Below are positions 32,063-34,535 of a stretch of 34,535 nt of DNA, piece by piece (positions within the stretch are counted from its first letter, which is position 1; the number at the start of each line of letters is the position of its first letter). The stretch is from assembly GCA_039933515.1 (NCBI GenBank), contig JBDTNY010000090.1:1-34535 (forward strand). The letters are read 5' to 3'. The DNA is from JAOUEA01 sp039933515. GTDB lineage: Bacteria; Actinomycetota; UBA4738; HRBIN12. The notes beneath the pieces are model-generated. The model searched no databases, was not told the DNA's origin, and worked only from the letters and a program-made list of their open reading frames with translations. A program made the translations under genes and the position numbers.

Positions 32063-32890
32063 ATGCGCTTCCCCCCGCGCATCATCCCGCTCGCCATCGG
32101 CTGTGCCTTGGCCGGGGTCCTCGGCGCCTGCGATCCGCAGCCCACCGGTTCCTCGGCAGGTCCGCCGTCGCCGCCTACGATCGTGTCCTCGGCCGCGACG
32201 ACCTGTGCGCCGCCCGAGTGCGACCGGATCGTCGCCACGGTCGAGCTGGCCTGGACGCCGACATCCTCGCCGATCGTGGGCTACCGGGTCGTGCGCGACG
32301 GCGAGGAGATCGCGTCGCTGCCGGCGATCGGCCCGGCGTCGACCTCTCTAGTGGATCGGTCGGCGGTGATCGGCGCGACCCATAGCTATGAAGTCGTGGC
32401 CGTGGCCGAGAACGGCGCCCGGGCCGCTGCGCCGCCCACCGAAGTCATCGTGCCCTTGCCGCCCCTCGAGGTCGCGCAGGTGGAAGGGGCGTTCGTCGTA
32501 ACGCTGAGCGTGATCCACGCTGTCAACCTCCGAGAGCTGGCGGGGATCGCCGACCCACATCCGGGCCTGCAGAGCGACGCCACCTGGACACTCGTCGCGG
32601 CGTGCCCACCCGCGGTCGGCGCGTGCGACCTTCGATGGAACGGGCACCCCGGAGTCCTGTCGCCGTCGGACCGGGTCTATCGTGGCGTCTCGTCCGCGGG
32701 GTCGGCCCACTGCCCCGACGGCGCGCGGGTGTCGGCGCCGATCCGTCTGAGGCTCCGTGTGGTGTCGGCCGACGTGGTGGGGGGCGCATGGGTGGCCTCG
32801 CGCATCCGGGGCCGCCTGGCCTCGTCGTTCAGATGTCCGGGGTTCGCTCGTTCATCGGGCGTCGCGCGATTCACCGGTGCGCTGCGATAG
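32063..32890 (+). CDS. Lipoprotein with fibronectin type III-like domain
   Basis: 275 residues. A signal peptide ends in a lipobox (LAGVLGACDP, lipidated Cys23). A Ser/Pro/Thr spacer follows, then an FN3-like beta sandwich (~57-125): VATVELAWTPTSSPIVGYRV, SLVDRSAVIGATHSYEVVAV. The C-terminal ~140 residues are Cys-containing and beta-rich (WTLVAACPPAVGACDLRWNG) and not recognised. It should sit on the outer face of the membrane. ATG 32063 is set by the lipobox distance; the open frame extends upstream into the methyltransferase start region without meaning. Its stop lies ten bases from the stop of the convergent OsmC gene. Confidence 0.78.
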   Translation: MRFPPRIIPLAIGCALAGVLGACDPQPTGSSAGPPSPPTIVSSAATTCAPPECDRIVATVELAWTPTSSPIVGYRVVRDGEEIASLPAIGPASTSLVDRSAVIGATHSYEVVAVAENGARAAAPPTEVIVPLPPLEVAQVEGAFVVTLSVIHAVNLRELAGIADPHPGLQSDATWTLVAACPPAVGACDLRWNGHPGVLSPSDRVYRGVSSAGSAHCPDGARVSAPIRLRLRVVSADVVGGAWVASRIRGRLASSFRCPGFARSSGVARFTGALR

Positions 32891-32900
32891 CAACCACCCG

Positions 32901-33311
32901 CTAGCCGACGGGCCGGATCTCGAACGAGTGGGTGAGCGCCACGGTGGGTCGGATCGTGGCGGCCACCGAGCAGTACTTGTCTTCGGACAGCGCGATCGCG
33001 CGGGCGGCCTTGTGCTCGTCGATCGTTCCCGTCAGCACGAAGTGCAGGTGGATCGCCGTGAAGATGAAGGGTGCGTCCTCCTCCTGCTCGCTCGTGAGCT
33101 CGACCGTCAGCCCTCGCAGATCCTGACGCTGCTTGCGCAGGATCACGACGACGTCGTACGCGGTGCAGGCGGCGAGTCCGAGCGAGAGCAGGTCGGAGGG
33201 CTTTGCCCCGGGGCCCTCCGGGTCGCCGCCGACCGCGAAGGGATCGCCGTAGCCGGCCTCGGCGATGAACTGGAGACGGTCGCCCGTGTAGGTGAGACGC
33301 TGGGTACCCAT
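32901..33311 (-). CDS. OsmC/Ohr-family protein
   Basis: 136 residues covering a whole OsmC-like domain: DRLQFIAEAGYGDPFAVGGD, then PSDLLSLGLAACTAYDVVVI with the first conserved Cys, and LSEDKYCSVAATI with the second. These Cys residues form the thiol pair that reduces organic hydroperoxides in characterised members. ATG 33311 is chosen because the domain begins there and TAGACT lies seven bases upstream; the frame is open for another 29 codons without a domain. Divergent from the pseudo-receiver gene across about 140 bases. Confidence 0.92.
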   Translation of the reverse strand: MGTQRLTYTGDRLQFIAEAGYGDPFAVGGDPEGPGAKPSDLLSLGLAACTAYDVVVILRKQRQDLRGLTVELTSEQEEDAPFIFTAIHLHFVLTGTIDEHKAARAIALSEDKYCSVAATIRPTVALTHSFEIRPVG

Positions 33312-33318
33312 GCTGGTG

Positions 33319-33324
33319 AGTCTA
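33319..33324 (-). promoter_or_regulatory. -10 box, leaderless OsmC gene
   Basis: TAGACT on the minus strand, seven bases before ATG 33311. Confidence 0.45.
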
Positions 33325-33451
33325 AGGACCGAAAGACCGAAGCGTGGGGTGAGCGGGAACGTCAAGATCGGGCCTGTGGTTGATACGCCGCAGCGCATCT
33401 ATGGGGTAGGGTTCGCGTGTTGCTGCAGGTCGAACGGGGGACAGAGAACGC

Positions 33452-34535
33452 GTGAGTGATCCGGTCCGCGTCGTGGTGGCCGAGGGTCTTTCCACACGGA
33501 AAGGGCTCCTGCGGTTCGTCCTGGAGGGCGAGGGGTACGAGGTCGTCGGCGAGGCCTCGACGTCGGCCGAGCTCGCCCGTACCGTGGCTTCGTTTCGCCC
33601 CGATGTCGTGGTGATCGACGACGGAATCGGCGCGATGGCGGTCGGCATGATCCGAGAGATAGTCCCCTCGCTGCGCGTGATCCTCGTGTGGCCGGGGGCG
33701 GTCGTCCCGATCGGCGGCGATGCGCGCGTCGAACCCTCCGAGGTCCTCCGCGAGCTCGGTCGAACCATGGAACGGCTCACGGGCCAGCCGAGCGCCACCG
33801 GCGAGCAGGAAGGGCTCATGGAGTCCGACCCGCTCGAGCCGGTCCACCAGGACCCTGCGTCCCTGCGGGAGATCCTCGCCCGGGGCGAGGCGGCGCGGCT
33901 CCGGCGACCCCCGGATCGCTCCGTGCGCGGATCGACGGCGACACGATCCGGCGAGCCGGCCATCGAGCGCCGCGAGCCGGCGGCGGTCGTGATCTTGCCC
34001 GTGACGCCGTCGGTCGAAGCGCCGAGTGAACCGGCCCTCGAGCCCGCCGCCGAACCGGCCGCACCCATGGACGGGGATCGGGTGGTCGCGATGGCCGGGG
34101 CCGATCGCGAGCAGCCACGACCGTCCGAGAGCCGCGTGCCGATCGACGATCCCGAGGCGAGCGAGTTCAACCGCAAGCTCGGCACGATCGCGCTCGGCGG
34201 CGCCGCGGCGGCGGGAGTGCTCGTGCTCGCCCTCGCGTTCGGTGGCTCGCGGGTCCCCGTGGTGGAGATCCGAGGTGAATCGCCGATCGGAGGCAGCGAA
34301 GGGAGCCCGGTCACGATCGATCCCGTCGAGCCTTCCGATGCCGGGGTCTCGATCCCCGATGGCACGACGGGAACGTGGGTGGGTGACGGCGTGCGCCTGT
34401 TCGGCAGATCCTCCCCGGCACCCGGGGGAAGCACGGCGAGCTCCGGAGGCTTGGGTTCAGGCACAGGTGGCACGGGTGGCGGTGGCACGGGTGGCGGTGG
34501 CACGGGTGGCGGTGGCACGGGTGGCGGTGGCACGG
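33452..34535 (+). CDS. Pseudo-receiver / transmembrane protein with GGGGT-type repeats (partial, runs off the window)
   Basis: At least 361 residues, open to the window end. Residues ~3-105 resemble a response-regulator receiver: PVRVVVAEGLSTRKGLLRFV, then RPDVVVIDDGI with a candidate phospho-Asp56. The acidic pair normally before it is Ala10-Glu11, and the usual Thr/Ser and Lys are not evident, so phosphorylation is doubtful. A charged, Pro-rich linker (~115-240) leads to one transmembrane helix (~245-263, TIALGGAAAAGVLVLALAF). Then comes an exported stretch, and from ~339 repeats of GGTGG. GTG 33452 has GGGGGA 11 bases upstream. The product is unknown; a membrane-tethered regulator with an exported Gly-rich tail is the simplest reading. 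Confidence 0.7.
   Translation, partial: MSDPVRVVVAEGLSTRKGLLRFVLEGEGYEVVGEASTSAELARTVASFRPDVVVIDDGIGAMAVGMIREIVPSLRVILVWPGAVVPIGGDARVEPSEVLRELGRTMERLTGQPSATGEQEGLMESDPLEPVHQDPASLREILARGEAARLRRPPDRSVRGSTATRSGEPAIERREPAAVVILPVTPSVEAPSEPALEPAAEPAAPMDGDRVVAMAGADREQPRPSESRVPIDDPEASEFNRKLGTIALGGAAAAGVLVLALAFGGSRVPVVEIRGESPIGGSEGSPVTIDPVEPSDAGVSIPDGTTGTWVGDGVRLFGRSSPAPGGSTASSGGLGSGTGGTGGGGTGGGGTGGGGTGGGGT
34466..34535 (+). repeat. 15-base tandem repeat, coding for Gly/Thr-rich pentapeptides
   Basis: The unit GGTGGCACGGGTGGC starts at 34466 and recurs at 34481, 34496, 34511 and 34526 (cut by the window end), with no visible differences. It encodes GGTGG repeats in the pseudo-receiver gene. Perfect copies suggest recent expansion or slippage-prone length variation. 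Confidence 0.9.

Noticed and set aside
33322..34533. A 403-codon minus-strand frame starting with a poly-Pro run
   Set aside because: The Pro run is the reverse of the GGTGG repeat, and the frame is antisense to the pseudo-receiver gene, which has a ribosome site and a recognisable fold.

Overview
The DNA is very GC-rich, with GTG/ATG starts, frequent 4-base stop/start overlaps and typical actinobacterial families: DUF1918, large NAD-glutamate dehydrogenase, a homocysteine methyltransferase/MTHFR fusion, and SigB/SigF-type partner switching. This points to a chromosomal segment of an uncultured, deep-branching actinomycete. I see no phage genes, insertion sequence, CRISPR array, rRNA or tRNA. 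The strongest marks of genome decay are three gene remnants: topoisomerase IB, a GNAT acetyltransferase and a hemerythrin.

Layout. 1-6.8 kb: a topoisomerase IB tail, then a cyclic-nucleotide-binding/DUF294 nucleotidyltransferase gene followed by a 1649-residue protein that joins a class III nucleotidyl cyclase, a STAND NTPase, a membrane segment and WD40 repeats. 6.8-7.3 kb: a decayed GNAT. 7.3-18.7 kb: a stress block with csbD, a small zinc-ribbon gene, a SigB/F-family sigma factor with a HATPase-fold partner, two STAS/HATPase gene pairs, an unphosphorylatable STAS protein, a 1378-residue PAS/GAF/SpoIIE phosphatase, several small proteins, a heme-oxygenase-like iron enzyme and a CDGSH protein. 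18.6-24.2 kb: a small membrane protein, a universal-stress/Rieske fusion, a 4-TM membrane protein, a tautomerase-like protein, a metallo-beta-lactamase-fold hydrolase, DUF1918, a serine hydrolase and a secreted CAP protein. 24.2-32 kb: NAD-GDH, a secreted lysozyme-like protein and the methyltransferase/MTHFR fusion. 32-34.5 kb: an FN3 lipoprotein, an OsmC-like protein and a truncated pseudo-receiver membrane protein with GGGGT-type repeats.

How it fits together. Seven genes carry an upstream GTTT-N15/16-GGGTA element in the right orientation, matching the known actinobacterial SigB/SigF promoter; an eighth has one mismatch. Because the sigma factor and several switch components are encoded in the same window, this looks like a local general-stress regulon: csbD, a zinc ribbon, a Cys-rich small protein, a membrane operon, a heme-oxygenase-like enzyme, a CDGSH protein, a small membrane protein and an antagonist-like STAS protein. 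The sigma factor, HATPases and STAS proteins would form the switch, and the PAS/GAF phosphatase its input. A second promoter class, TANNNT 6-10 bases before the start codon, suggests leaderless transcripts for at least eight genes.

Most unusual items: the cyclase-STAND-WD40 protein beside a cyclic-nucleotide-binding protein, the USP-USP-Rieske fusion, and the SigB/F-type regulon with two HATPase partners that lack the canonical ATP-site residues.
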